Assembly: GCA_919901855.1 (NCBI GenBank)
Contig: CAKKQC010000006.1
Coordinates: forward strand, 93,896 to 157,895
Source: a bacterium
Lineage (GTDB): Bacteria > Oederibacteriota > CAKKQC01
Length of the DNA: 64,000 bases
Reading direction: 5' to 3'
Under the pieces are notes generated by a model, which was given only the letters and a program-made list of their open reading frames with translations, ran no database searches and was not told the origin of the DNA. Below, piece by piece: positions 17,374-25,057 of this stretch (its first letter is position 1; each line of letters begins with the position of its first letter). A program made the translations under genes and the position numbers.

Positions 17374-18077
17374 CACCGCCTCCAGTCCAGGGACCGAACG
17401 GTCAGGAACGTGAAGATGCCGGTGAGGCTCAGGCAGAAGATGACGTCGCCGGTATCGAGGACCCCGCGTGCGAAGTTCTCGAACCGGCCCGAGATCGACA
17501 TTCCCTCGAGGAAATCGCCGACGGGCCCGCCGACCTGCGGGCTGAACCACGAGATGATGAAGAGGAGGAGGGCGATCCCGAAGCCGATCACGACCGCGAC
17601 AACCTGGTTGTCGGTCAGGCTCGAGGCGAACATGCCCGCGGCCAGGAAGGCCAGGCCCATGAGGAAGAGCCCGAGGTAGCCGGTCAGGAGCGGGCCCCAG
17701 TCGGGGCGGCCGAAGCTGAGGAGCAGGATGGGGAAGTCCACGGTCAGCGCCAGCAGAATCGCGAACGTCAGGGCCGCCCCCAGTAGCTTGCCGAGAACGA
17801 GTTCCAGCAGGGTCAAGGGCGAGGTCATGAGGAGCTCGAAAGTCCCCAGCTTCCGCTCCTCGGCGAAGAGGCGCATGGTGAGCATGGGCGACGTGAAGAG
17901 CAGGACCACCGATATGTTGTGGAAGACGTAGCGCAAATGCGCTTCGCGGGAAGCGCTCACGATCACGTAGAAGAAGACGCCGAAGAGGATGAGGTTGACC
18001 GCCGCCACGATATAGAAGACCGGCGACGCGAAGGTGCAGAGGAGCTCCTTTCGGCAGACCGCCCAGAGGCGCCTCAT
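17370..18077 (-). CDS. ABC-2-type permease (GldF-like)
   Basis: 235 residues. The start codon overlaps the ATPase stop (ATGA) and the stop overlaps the GldG-like start (TGGTGA). Six or so hydrophobic segments; 'MTSPLTLLELVLGKLLGA' and 'EERKLGTFELLMTSP' are the conserved cytoplasmic loop of ABC-2 permeases in the GldF/NosY-like group. It should form the membrane channel with the 18074 ATPase. Confidence 0.85.
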   Translation of the reverse strand: MRRLWAVCRKELLCTFASPVFYIVAAVNLILFGVFFYVIVSASREAHLRYVFHNISVVLLFTSPMLTMRLFAEERKLGTFELLMTSPLTLLELVLGKLLGAALTFAILLALTVDFPILLLSFGRPDWGPLLTGYLGLFLMGLAFLAAGMFASSLTDNQVVAVVIGFGIALLLFIISWFSPQVGGPVGDFLEGMSISGRFENFARGVLDTGDVIFCLSLTGIFTFLTVRSLDWRRW

Positions 18078-19015
18078 GACCCGCCTCCCGCGCCCGTGAG
18101 CTTGAGGAACATCTCCTCGAGGCTCATGGCCACGGATCGCAGATCCAGGATCGGCCAATGCCGGTCGAGCGCGAGCCGGGAGACGTCCTCGCGTACGTCG
18201 CGCCCCAGCTCGCACTCGATCTGGAACGCGGCCGTACCCTCCTGCGCCTCCGCAGGCGTCACCGCCGTGACGCCCGGCAGGGCCCGGATGGCCTCGAGGG
18301 CCTCGACGCCCGGCGCCCGCACCTGGACGAAGACGCGCTCCGCGCCCTTGAGGCGCTTCTCGAGGTCCGCCACCGTGTCGTGCCCCACGATCCGGCCGCG
18401 GTGGATGACGATGACGCGGGTGCAGATCTGGCTGACCTCCGACAGGATGTGGGAGCTCAGGATGACCGTCCGGTGTGTGGCCAGTTCCCGGACGAGCGTC
18501 CGGATCTCGACGACCTGGCTGGGGTCCAGCCCGACCGTCGGCTCGTCCAGGATCAGGAGGGCGGGGTCGTGGAGGAGCGCTTGCGCGAGCCCAACCCGCT
18601 GGCGGTAGCCCTTCGAGAGATGCCCGATGACGCGGTGCGCCACTTCGGCGGTCCCGGTTTGACCCATCGCACGGGCCATCCGGTCCGCGACCTCGGCTTT
18701 CGGCACCTCGCGCAGGTCGGCCGCGAACTGCAGGTATTCCCGGACCGTGAGCTCGGCGTAGACGGGCACGGTCTCGGGCAGGTAGCCGATCAGGCGTCTG
18801 ACCTCGATCGGCTCTTCCCGCACGTCGTGCCCGCCGACCCGGACGGTGCCCGCCGTGGGGGGCAGGTAGCCGGTCAGCACGCGCATCATCGTGGTCTTCC
18901 CGGCGCCGTTGGGCCCCAGTAGCCCCACGACCTCGCCGCGGTCGACCCGGAACGACACGTCGTTGAGCGCGACGGTGGTGCCGAACTGTTTGCGGAGTCC
19001 CTCGACCTCGATCAT
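18074..19015 (-). CDS. ABC transporter ATP-binding protein (GldA/CcmA-like)
   Basis: 313 residues from ATG 19015. Walker A 'GPNGAGKTTM', Q-loop 'YLPETVPVY', signature 'LSKGYRQRVGLAQ', Walker B 'LLILDEPTVGLD' and the H-loop 'SSHIL' are intact. A C-terminal ~90-residue regulatory domain follows, as in exporter-type ATPases of the DrrA/GldA class. ATG 19027 also fits the frame but lies within the TATCAT box, so 19015 is preferred. It is the first gene of a four-gene unit whose first three members are translationally coupled. Confidence 0.9.
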   Translation of the reverse strand: MIEVEGLRKQFGTTVALNDVSFRVDRGEVVGLLGPNGAGKTTMMRVLTGYLPPTAGTVRVGGHDVREEPIEVRRLIGYLPETVPVYAELTVREYLQFAADLREVPKAEVADRMARAMGQTGTAEVAHRVIGHLSKGYRQRVGLAQALLHDPALLILDEPTVGLDPSQVVEIRTLVRELATHRTVILSSHILSEVSQICTRVIVIHRGRIVGHDTVADLEKRLKGAERVFVQVRAPGVEALEAIRALPGVTAVTPAEAQEGTAAFQIECELGRDVREDVSRLALDRHWPILDLRSVAMSLEEMFLKLTGAGGGS

Positions 19016-19025
19016 CCCGGGACCC

Positions 19026-19056
19026 ATGATAGGCGACCCGTGTGCCGCATTGTCAA
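19026..19056 (-). promoter_or_regulatory. Promoter of the ABC cluster (TTGACA ... TATCAT)
   Basis: On the minus strand TTGACA (19056-19051) is followed after 19 bases by TATCAT (19031-19026), 10 bases before ATG 19015. The -35 overlaps the plus-strand -35 of the divergent gene. Confidence 0.5.
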
Positions 19057-19079
19057 GCCTGTCTGGCTGGTGTTAAAGT
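19050..19079 (+). promoter_or_regulatory. Promoter TTGTCA-N18-TAAAGT
   Basis: It lies 21 bases before the TTG start of the secreted FlgD-Ig protein. Its -35 hexamer is nearly the same bases as the minus-strand -35, so two divergent polymerases would compete. Confidence 0.5.
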
Positions 19080-19100
19080 CAGGTCAGGGACGCTAAGGCT

Positions 19101-21230
19101 TTGTCCGACACTCGACGGCTGATTCTTCTGGTGGCGGTGACGGCGCTGGCGGCGGCACGCCTGCCGGCGGCGCCGGTGCAACTCGAGGTGGAAGGCGTAT
19201 ACCAGGACACGTTCAAGGACGCCACCGGTCTCGTCTTCAAGAAGAACGTCAACGTCGGCCCCTTCCTTACGCCGGGTGTCCGGGTGGCGCTGGGCACCTG
19301 GAGCTGGGCGCAATCGTACACCCCCGCGTCGGAGACCCTCTGGACGCCGTTCGACGATCCCGGCGCCACGCATAACCTGACCCAGGTGATCAAGGACTCC
19401 CCCACCGCGCAGATCCAGGCGGTGGGTCTCTGGCAGACGGACTGGCGCGTCTCCGAGACCCTGAACCTGGCCCCGGGGATCACGGCCACGATCTACCTGC
19501 CGATGACGCCGAACCCGAGCGCGACGTTGGCCGTCATCTCGAACCTGTCGGAGATGACGGGACTCCCGGGACGTTACGCGTTCCGGGGGCCGTACGACAT
19601 GAGCCTCGTGCCGACGCGTGACTACACGGCGACGTTCAAGTCGTTCTTCTGCGACAACCCCGGATGCTCCTCGGCCCTCATGAACACGGCCGGCGCCGAG
19701 GTCGGGTTCTACGAGGTCGCCTACGGCAACCTCCTCGCGGCGGCCCTGCCGTTCCACACCGGGGCTTACACCGGGTCGCCGATGGGAGAGTTCTTCAACG
19801 AGGGGGTCGAGTCACCAATCACCCTCGAGTGGCAGGTGCCGTACCCCCTGCCACCCGGCAGCGGCTGGGAGTACCGGCTCCGGATCACGATGACCTGGTC
19901 GGGTATCCCGGCGTCGCCGATCTGCGCGCCGGCGTGCAGCGCGACGATCTGGGCCGACACCGTGACGATCATGGCGAAGGGCCGGAAGATCCCGGCGACC
20001 GGGTTCATCACGAACGGGTCCTGCGCGCCCGGGCTGAGGCCTTGCGGGACGCAGTGCATTCCCCCGGAAGCCCCGTGCGGCTGGGACGCGGCGACCCTGT
20101 ACGTGGATGCCGGTTCCTACCTCTCGCCAGTGTTCGACTCCCTGTCCGACCAGACCGTGTGGAAGACGATCTGGTGGAACGTGGAGCAGTGGTACTCGGC
20201 GGGCGGCTCGAACGGGTTCCCGCGCACCCCCGTCGCGATCAAGTGGCGGGTCGGAAACTCGCTGGATCCCGGGACCTGGCTCGCGAAGCGGGAGTGGTTC
20301 ATGTGGACGATCCCGAACAGCGTCACGTGCTCGGGGGAGGGGCTGGACAACTGCTCGACCAACAAGGACTGCAGCGGCAACACGCGCAACGCCGTATTCC
20401 CGTGCTTTCCCTCCGTTGGCGTGGCCGGCGCGGTCCCGGATCCGTACCGGGTGCCGATGCGCAACGAGGACACGGCGCAGCTCTACCGGGACGGGGCCTC
20501 GACCTACGCGGTCGGGCGGTACTTCCAATACGAAGTGGACTTCACCGGACAGTTCGCGAACGACAAGTACCCGCCGGAGGCGGACACGTCGACCACGGGC
20601 GTCCGCGAACTGCACGACGCCCTCCGTCCGCTCCTCAGGGCCGTTCGCGTCACCTACCAGCCCGCCCGCGGGCAGGTCGTCACGAAGGCCATCCGGCCGT
20701 CCCAGCTTCTGAAGTGGAAGACCGTCTCTTACACGGTGGACACGGCGTCGGGAGGCCAGGTGAACGTCGACGTCCTGGACGAGCACGAGGTGCCGCTCTT
20801 CACGGGCGTGCCCTCCGGATTCAGCCTCGCCGGGCTCGATCCCACGCAGTATCCGGCGCTCAAGCTGCGGGCGACGGTCGACAACGCGGGCGTGTACGCC
20901 CAGCGTCCGTCCTTGCTATCGTGGGAGATCCGTTGGGACACATTCACCGATCCCCTGCTGGTGAGCTGCAACGCCATCGACACCACGAGAGACGAGTCCT
21001 GCCGGATCACGGTCGTGATCTCGGCGACCCGGCCGGGCACCCTCTCGGTGCATGACGGCGCCGGCCAGCTCGTGAAGACGCTGTTCAGGGGCGTCTTCCC
21101 GGCGGGGGTGCAGACCTTCTCGTGGGACGGCCGGAACGGGAACGGCGACCGGGTGACCACCGGCGTCTACTTCGTGTCCCTGCGCGCCAAGGACATCCGG
21201 CGCATGAAGAAGCTGGCGGTGTCGCGATGA
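19101..21230 (+). CDS. Secreted protein with C-terminal FlgD-like Ig/sorting domain
   Basis: 709 residues from TTG; TAAGG lies 4 bases upstream. A signal peptide ('LILLVAVTALAAARLPAAP') is followed by a large region rich in beta strands, aromatic residues and Cys pairs ('CSTNKDCSG', 'CGTQC') with no domain I can name. The last ~75 residues ('GTLSVHDGAGQLVKTLFRG...WDGRNGNGDRVTTGVYFVSL') are a FlgD Ig-like domain like the one ending the 1-6599 protein. So at least two products share this C-terminal address. Its stop overlaps the GH57 start (ATGA), so the two are co-translated. Confidence 0.75.
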   Translation: MSDTRRLILLVAVTALAAARLPAAPVQLEVEGVYQDTFKDATGLVFKKNVNVGPFLTPGVRVALGTWSWAQSYTPASETLWTPFDDPGATHNLTQVIKDSPTAQIQAVGLWQTDWRVSETLNLAPGITATIYLPMTPNPSATLAVISNLSEMTGLPGRYAFRGPYDMSLVPTRDYTATFKSFFCDNPGCSSALMNTAGAEVGFYEVAYGNLLAAALPFHTGAYTGSPMGEFFNEGVESPITLEWQVPYPLPPGSGWEYRLRITMTWSGIPASPICAPACSATIWADTVTIMAKGRKIPATGFITNGSCAPGLRPCGTQCIPPEAPCGWDAATLYVDAGSYLSPVFDSLSDQTVWKTIWWNVEQWYSAGGSNGFPRTPVAIKWRVGNSLDPGTWLAKREWFMWTIPNSVTCSGEGLDNCSTNKDCSGNTRNAVFPCFPSVGVAGAVPDPYRVPMRNEDTAQLYRDGASTYAVGRYFQYEVDFTGQFANDKYPPEADTSTTGVRELHDALRPLLRAVRVTYQPARGQVVTKAIRPSQLLKWKTVSYTVDTASGGQVNVDVLDEHEVPLFTGVPSGFSLAGLDPTQYPALKLRATVDNAGVYAQRPSLLSWEIRWDTFTDPLLVSCNAIDTTRDESCRITVVISATRPGTLSVHDGAGQLVKTLFRGVFPAGVQTFSWDGRNGNGDRVTTGVYFVSLRAKDIRRMKKLAVSR

Positions 21231-22957
21231 AGAACGGGGTGGCGCTCACGCTCCACGCGCACCTGCCGTTCGTGCTCAACCACGGCCGGTGGCCGCACGG
21301 TGCGGACTGGCTCAACGAGGCGGCCGCCGAGACCTACCTCCCGCTCCTGGCGGCGATGCGGAATCTGGAGCGCGACGGCGTCCCGTTCAAGATCAACATT
21401 GGGCTCAGTCCCGTGCTCTGCGAACAGCTCGCCTCTCCGGCTTTCCGCGAGGAGTTCTCGCTGTACCTGGAGACCAAGGTCCAGGCGGCGCGCGAGAACG
21501 CGGGCGGCTTTGCCGCCCGCGGTGAGACGGCTCTGGAGAAGCTGGCGCACGGGTGGGAGCGATTCTACTCGGACACCCGGGACCACTGGTGCAACCAGTG
21601 GGGCGGGAGCATCCTGGACGGATTCCGGTACTTCCTCAAGACGGGGAACCTCGAGATCATGACCTGCGCCGCGACGCACGGGTACATGCCCCTGCTCGGG
21701 CGCGACACGGCATGCCAGGCCCAGATCCGGATCGCGGTGGCGACCCACCGCAAGCACTTCGGCATGGCGCCCCGGGGCATCTGGCTGCCCGAGTGCGCGT
21801 ACCGGCCGGCGTACACGTGGTCCCCGCCCGTCGGGGCGCGGTGGCCGGCGACGGCCCGCAAGGCGACGGACGAGTTCCTGTCGGAATCCGGGCTGACGTT
21901 CTTCGTCATCGATACGCACATGCTCCGGGGCGGACAGGCGGTCGGGCTCTACCTCGCCCGGTTCGAGGCCCTGCGCAAGCTCTGGGCGCGGTTCGAGCGC
22001 GAGACGCGCAAGCCCCTGGACGCCGAACGCTCCCCGCACCGCCCCTACTGGGTCCACTCGAATCCCGAGGGCCGCGCGCCCGTGTGCGTCTTCACCCGCG
22101 ACCCCGACACCGGCATCGTGGTGTGGAGCGGCGAGCACGGGTACCCGGGCGACGGGGCGTATCTCGACTTCCACAAGAAGCACTTTCCGGGGGGCCTGCG
22201 GTACTGGCGGGTGACGCGTCCCAAGTCCGAGCTACACGAGAAGGAGATCTACGAGCCCGAGAAGATCGAGGCGCGGCTGGACGAGAACGCCGCCCATTTC
22301 GTCGGGTTGGCGCGCCGGCTTCTTTCCGGGGCCGGCCAGGGCGACGAGCCCCGGATCCTGACGGCGCCCTACGACGCCGAGCTTTACGGCCACTGGTGGT
22401 TCGAGGGCGTCCGCTTTCTCGAGAAGGCGATCCGGGGCTTCGCCGCGAGCCCCGACGTCGAGACCGTGCGGCTCGGCGACCACCTCGAGGCGCACCCGCC
22501 GGAGGAGGTCATCGCCCTGCCGGAAGGGTCGTGGGGCCAGGGCGGCTTCCACTGGATCTGGCTTAACGAGCACACGCAGTGGACGTGGGACCGCATCTAC
22601 GATGCCGAGGACCGGATGGAGAAGCTGGCGGGGGAGCTTACCCGGCGCGAGCAGGCGGGGGTCCCGGGGACACGGCAACTGCGAGAGGTCCTGAGCATCG
22701 CGGCGCGTGAGCTCCTGATGATGGAAGCCTCGGACTGGCAGTTCCTGATCTCGACCTGGAGCGCGCGCGACTACGCCGAGATGCGGCTGGCGCGCCATGC
22801 GGGCGACTTCGGGTCCGTAGCGGGCATCGCGGACAAGCTCCTCACGGGCCAGTTGCCCGGCGAAGAGGAGCAGATCCTGCTGGCCAACCTGTCGAACCGG
22901 GATTTCGCGTTCGCGGGCGTCGATCCCGCCCTCTGGGCGCGCGTGGACCACCCGTAG
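21227..22957 (+). CDS. Glycoside hydrolase family 57, 1,4-alpha-glucan branching enzyme-like
   Basis: 576 residues, start coupled to the preceding stop (ATGA). 'ALTLHAHLPFVLNHG' is the GH57 N-terminal motif; 'GIWLPECAYRP' carries the nucleophile Glu189 and 'LTAPYDAELYGHWWFEG' the acid/base Asp383, the pattern of GH57 branching enzymes (the E...D pair of the Thermococcus/Thermus type). The C-terminal helical DUF1957-type part follows ('HTQWTWDRIYDAEDRM'), as in branching enzymes of ~530-560 residues. Expected role: forming alpha-1,6 branches in glycogen, in the cytoplasm. It is odd that it is coupled to a gene for a secreted protein. Confidence 0.88.
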   Translation: MKNGVALTLHAHLPFVLNHGRWPHGADWLNEAAAETYLPLLAAMRNLERDGVPFKINIGLSPVLCEQLASPAFREEFSLYLETKVQAARENAGGFAARGETALEKLAHGWERFYSDTRDHWCNQWGGSILDGFRYFLKTGNLEIMTCAATHGYMPLLGRDTACQAQIRIAVATHRKHFGMAPRGIWLPECAYRPAYTWSPPVGARWPATARKATDEFLSESGLTFFVIDTHMLRGGQAVGLYLARFEALRKLWARFERETRKPLDAERSPHRPYWVHSNPEGRAPVCVFTRDPDTGIVVWSGEHGYPGDGAYLDFHKKHFPGGLRYWRVTRPKSELHEKEIYEPEKIEARLDENAAHFVGLARRLLSGAGQGDEPRILTAPYDAELYGHWWFEGVRFLEKAIRGFAASPDVETVRLGDHLEAHPPEEVIALPEGSWGQGGFHWIWLNEHTQWTWDRIYDAEDRMEKLAGELTRREQAGVPGTRQLREVLSIAARELLMMEASDWQFLISTWSARDYAEMRLARHAGDFGSVAGIADKLLTGQLPGEEEQILLANLSNRDFAFAGVDPALWARVDHP

Positions 22958-23025
22958 GCGCGACGTCCCGCTGCGCGGTCGTCTCACCCGCGCCCAACGC
23001 GAAGAACATCGCCGCCATCTGGACC

Positions 23026-23058
23026 GACCGCTTCGAGTTGGTGCCAATCAAGTCCTAA
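23026..23058 (+). pseudogene. Short coding remnant ending 'DRFELVPIKS'
   Basis: The 33 bases to TAA at 23056-23058 read 'DRFELVPIKS*', preceded in frame by 'SPAPNAKNIAAIWT'. A second 33-base stretch at 23419-23451 reads 'NRFELVPVRS*'; 26 of 33 bases agree by my count. Both look like ends of one gene family flanking the DUF433 gene. Confidence 0.45.
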
Positions 23059-23068
23059 TCCTCTCTTC

Positions 23069-23100
23069 CCCTCTCCCCGCACTCCTGCGCGGGGAGAGGG
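23069..23100. repeat. CCCTCTCCCC palindrome (dispersed-type hairpin)
   Basis: CCCTCTCCCCGC and GCGGGGAGAGGG pair as a perfect 12-bp stem around an 8-base loop, followed by 'TTGGGTGAGGG'. Palindromes of this wording are scattered through many GC-rich bacterial genomes. Here it could end the GH57 transcript. Confidence 0.7.
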
Positions 23101-23113
23101 TTGGGTGAGGGCG

Positions 23114-23122
23114 TGCTACCAT
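23114..23122 (+). promoter_or_regulatory. Extended -10 (TGC-TACCAT) of the DUF433 gene
   Basis: It ends 6 bases before ATG 23129, which decides that start over the upstream GTG/TTG options. Confidence 0.5.
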
Positions 23123-23128
23123 GAAGCC

Positions 23129-23368
23129 ATGGACGGCAAGGAGTGGAAGGATCGGGTGACGGCGAAGCCGGAAGTCTGCGGCGGCCAGCCCTGCATTCGT
23201 GACACGCGCATTCCCGTCGCGGTGGTGCTGGACGGCCTCGCGGAGGGGCTGACTTCCCAGCAGGTGATTTCGCACTACCCCTCCCTGGCGCCGGAGGACA
23301 TCACGGCGGCGATTCACTATGCCGCCGAGCTGTCGCGGGAGAGTGTGTGGAGGGTGGCGGTCCCCTGA
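23129..23368 (+). CDS. DUF433 family protein (antitoxin-like)
   Basis: 79 residues, the usual DUF433 length. 'VCGGQPCIRDTRIPVAVVLDGLAEGLTSQQVISHYPSLAPEDITAAIHYAAEL' covers the whole helix-turn-helix-like domain, including the 'GxPxIxxTRIxV' hallmark. DUF433 proteins pair with PIN-like DUF5615 toxins; here the partner overlaps by four bases but is broken (23365-23451). The antitoxin is therefore an intact survivor of a decayed module. Confidence 0.85.
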   Translation: MDGKEWKDRVTAKPEVCGGQPCIRDTRIPVAVVLDGLAEGLTSQQVISHYPSLAPEDITAAIHYAAELSRESVWRVAVP

Positions 23369-23451
23369 AGATCAAGCTGGACTAGAACGTGTCCGTCCAG
23401 TTGAAGCCGCTGTCGGCCAACCGGTTCGAGCTGGTGCCCGTCAGGTCCTGA
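23365..23451 (+). pseudogene. Remnant of a DUF5615 PIN-like toxin gene
   Basis: Read from CTG overlapping the DUF433 stop (CTGA where ATGA is expected): 'LKIKLD*NVSVQLKPL', matching the DUF5615 N-terminus 'MKIKLDEN'. The start is lost, Glu7 became TAG (23383-23385), and the frame then jumps to 'SANRFELVPVRS*' after 17 residues. Most of the ~110-residue domain is missing, so an internal deletion is likely. Function is lost. Confidence 0.6.
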
Positions 23452-23611
23452 CCAGCCTAGGACGGGGAATAGACGAAGTTGATCATGCCGTCGGCATCGG
23501 GCACGTCACTCGATGGATGGAAGCCACACGCGACAAGGCATCGGATCGATGCCTCATTGATGCGCCTCGGTGTGATTCTCAGGCAAGGACGGGGGAGTTC
23601 CGGGGGGACGC

Positions 23612-23644
23612 GGAATGGCCCTGGGGCGGCCCCAGGCCCATTCC
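23612..23644. terminator. GC-rich hairpin after the Uma2 gene
   Basis: GGAATGGCCCTGGGGC pairs with GCCCCAGGCCCATTCC with one mismatch. It starts two bases past the Uma2 stop; no U-run. The bases from 23452 to 23611 hold no gene that I can support. Confidence 0.5.
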
Positions 23645-23646
23645 GG

Positions 23647-24195
23647 TCAGCGCTTCTGGAAGATGGCGTTGACGGGGAGGGCGAGCCCGGGCAACGCGGG
23701 CGAGTCCAGATTGTCACCGGCTTCGAAGTATCCGTGTGACTCATAGGAGCCGTTCCGCGAGACCAGCACCTCGACCGTCCCGGTGGCAGGATCCGCGATC
23801 CAGTACTCCGGCACGCCGTTCCTGGCATAGAGCTCGCGCTTGACGATCCGGTCCCGCTCATTACTGTCCGGCGACAGGACCTCTATTACGAGATCCGGTG
23901 CGCCCCGGACCCAGTCCTGGATGATCGCCGCGTTCGATTTCCGGATGAACATGACGTCGGGCTGGACGATGTCCTGCGATGGCAGGTGCACATCGAGCGG
24001 GGCAATGGCCACCTTGCCGAGCCCCTGCGCCTCCACGAATCCCGTGAGATGCAGGAGGAGCTTGGCGGCGACATCCTGATGCGAGAACCGAGGCGATGGT
24101 GTCATGAAGAGCTCTCCCCCGATCAGCTCAGCCCGCACGTTCTCCGGGAGCTTGAGGTAGTCATCGATGGTCTTCCGCGGCTTGAGCTTCAGCAT
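23647..24195 (-). CDS. Uma2 family (DUF820) endonuclease-fold protein
   Basis: 182 residues from ATG 24195; the frame stays open to a TTG at 24237, but family members usually begin about ten residues before 'DDYLKLPENVRAELIGGEL'. The PD-(D/E)XK-like core is present: 'DIVQPDVMFIR', 'GAPDLVIEVLSPDSNERDRIVKRELYARNGVPEYWIADP', giving the Asp, Glu-x-x...Lys set. Uma2 proteins are common and numerous in cyanobacteria and other phyla with environmental lifestyles; their target is unknown. Base composition is a little less GC-rich than that of its neighbours. Confidence 0.85.
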   Translation of the reverse strand: MLKLKPRKTIDDYLKLPENVRAELIGGELFMTPSPRFSHQDVAAKLLLHLTGFVEAQGLGKVAIAPLDVHLPSQDIVQPDVMFIRKSNAAIIQDWVRGAPDLVIEVLSPDSNERDRIVKRELYARNGVPEYWIADPATGTVEVLVSRNGSYESHGYFEAGDNLDSPALPGLALPVNAIFQKR

Positions 24196-24272
24196 GGTCT
24201 GTGACTTGATGGTAACCTGCACCTCCAGACCGGTCAAGCTTCGTCAGGTTTCCTGTCGGAATGCACCCGGGC

Positions 24273-25034
24273 TCAAGGGCGTTGCTTCCGCCAGAGGCGG
24301 TAGAGCTCCTCGGGTTTCACCTCGTGCATGCGGCGGCCGGACTTCGCGACCGTCCGTTCTAGTTTCCCGAACCGGTCGATGAACCGGCGGTTCGCCGCTT
24401 GGAGCGTCGTCTCGGGATCGAGGTCCAGGAATCTGGCGACCTTGGCGAGCGCGAAGAGGAGATCGCCCAACTCGTGCGTGATTTCGCGCCGCCGTCCGCG
24501 GCGCACGGCCGTCCGAAACTCGCCCAGCTCCTCATCGAACTTGGCGATCGCCTGCGAGCGGCGCCGCCACTCGAACCCGAGCCGGGAGGCCTTGGCCTGG
24601 ATCCGGGCCGCGCGGTAGAGCGCGGGAAGGGCCTTGGGCACGGTCCCGAGCCCGGAGGCCCCCGCGGGCTTCTCCGTCCGCTTGATCAGTTCCCACTGCT
24701 TGAGTGCCCCGCCCGCATTCACCTTCCGGCCCCGGGCGAATACGTGCGGGTGGCGGCGGACGAGCTTCTCGCAGTGCTCGCGGATGACGTCCTCCAGCGT
24801 GAACCGCCCAGCGTTCTCCTCGATGTCGGCGTGGAAGACGATCTGGAGCAGGAGGTCGCCCAGCTCCTCGCGCAGGGCTTTGGGGTCGTGGCGGTCGATC
24901 GCATCGAGGACTTCATACGTCTCCTCGAGGAGGCCGGCCTTGAGCGACTGGTGCGTCTGCCGGCGGTCCCACGGACAGCCGCCGCGCTTCGCGCGCAACC
25001 GCTTGACGATGGTCTGGAGCCGCCGGAGGGACAT
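24273..25034 (-). CDS. mazG: Nucleoside triphosphate pyrophosphohydrolase MazG
   Basis: 253 residues, near the 263 of E. coli MazG, with both halves present. First domain: 'LRAKRGGCPWDRRQTHQSLKAGLLEETYEVLDAIDRHDPKALREELGDLLLQIVFHADI', with the EExxE...ExxD metal-binding set. Second: 'EEKLGEFRTAV'-like segment and 'HELGDLLFALAKVARFLDLDPETTL'. It hydrolyses (d)NTPs to monophosphates, clearing damaged nucleotides or lowering ppGpp. The start at ATG 25034 is 23 bases from the divergent CPBP gene, with which it shares a -10 box. Confidence 0.9.
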   Translation of the reverse strand: MSLRRLQTIVKRLRAKRGGCPWDRRQTHQSLKAGLLEETYEVLDAIDRHDPKALREELGDLLLQIVFHADIEENAGRFTLEDVIREHCEKLVRRHPHVFARGRKVNAGGALKQWELIKRTEKPAGASGLGTVPKALPALYRAARIQAKASRLGFEWRRRSQAIAKFDEELGEFRTAVRRGRRREITHELGDLLFALAKVARFLDLDPETTLQAANRRFIDRFGKLERTVAKSGRRMHEVKPEELYRLWRKQRP

Positions 25035-25043
25035 GACGGAAGG

Positions 25044-25053
25044 TATCATAACA
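25044..25053. promoter_or_regulatory. Shared palindromic -10 for mazG and the CPBP gene
   Basis: TATCATA reads as TATCAT on the plus strand (8 bases from ATG 25058) and, with a TG one base upstream, as TGT-TATGAT on the minus strand (10 bases from ATG 25034). Only 23 bases separate the two start codons. Confidence 0.5.
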
Positions 25054-25057
25054 GTCG

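Noticed and set aside
19071-19100. RNA gene or riboswitch in the leader of the secreted protein
   Set aside because: Only about 15 bases separate the expected transcript start from the TTG; too short.
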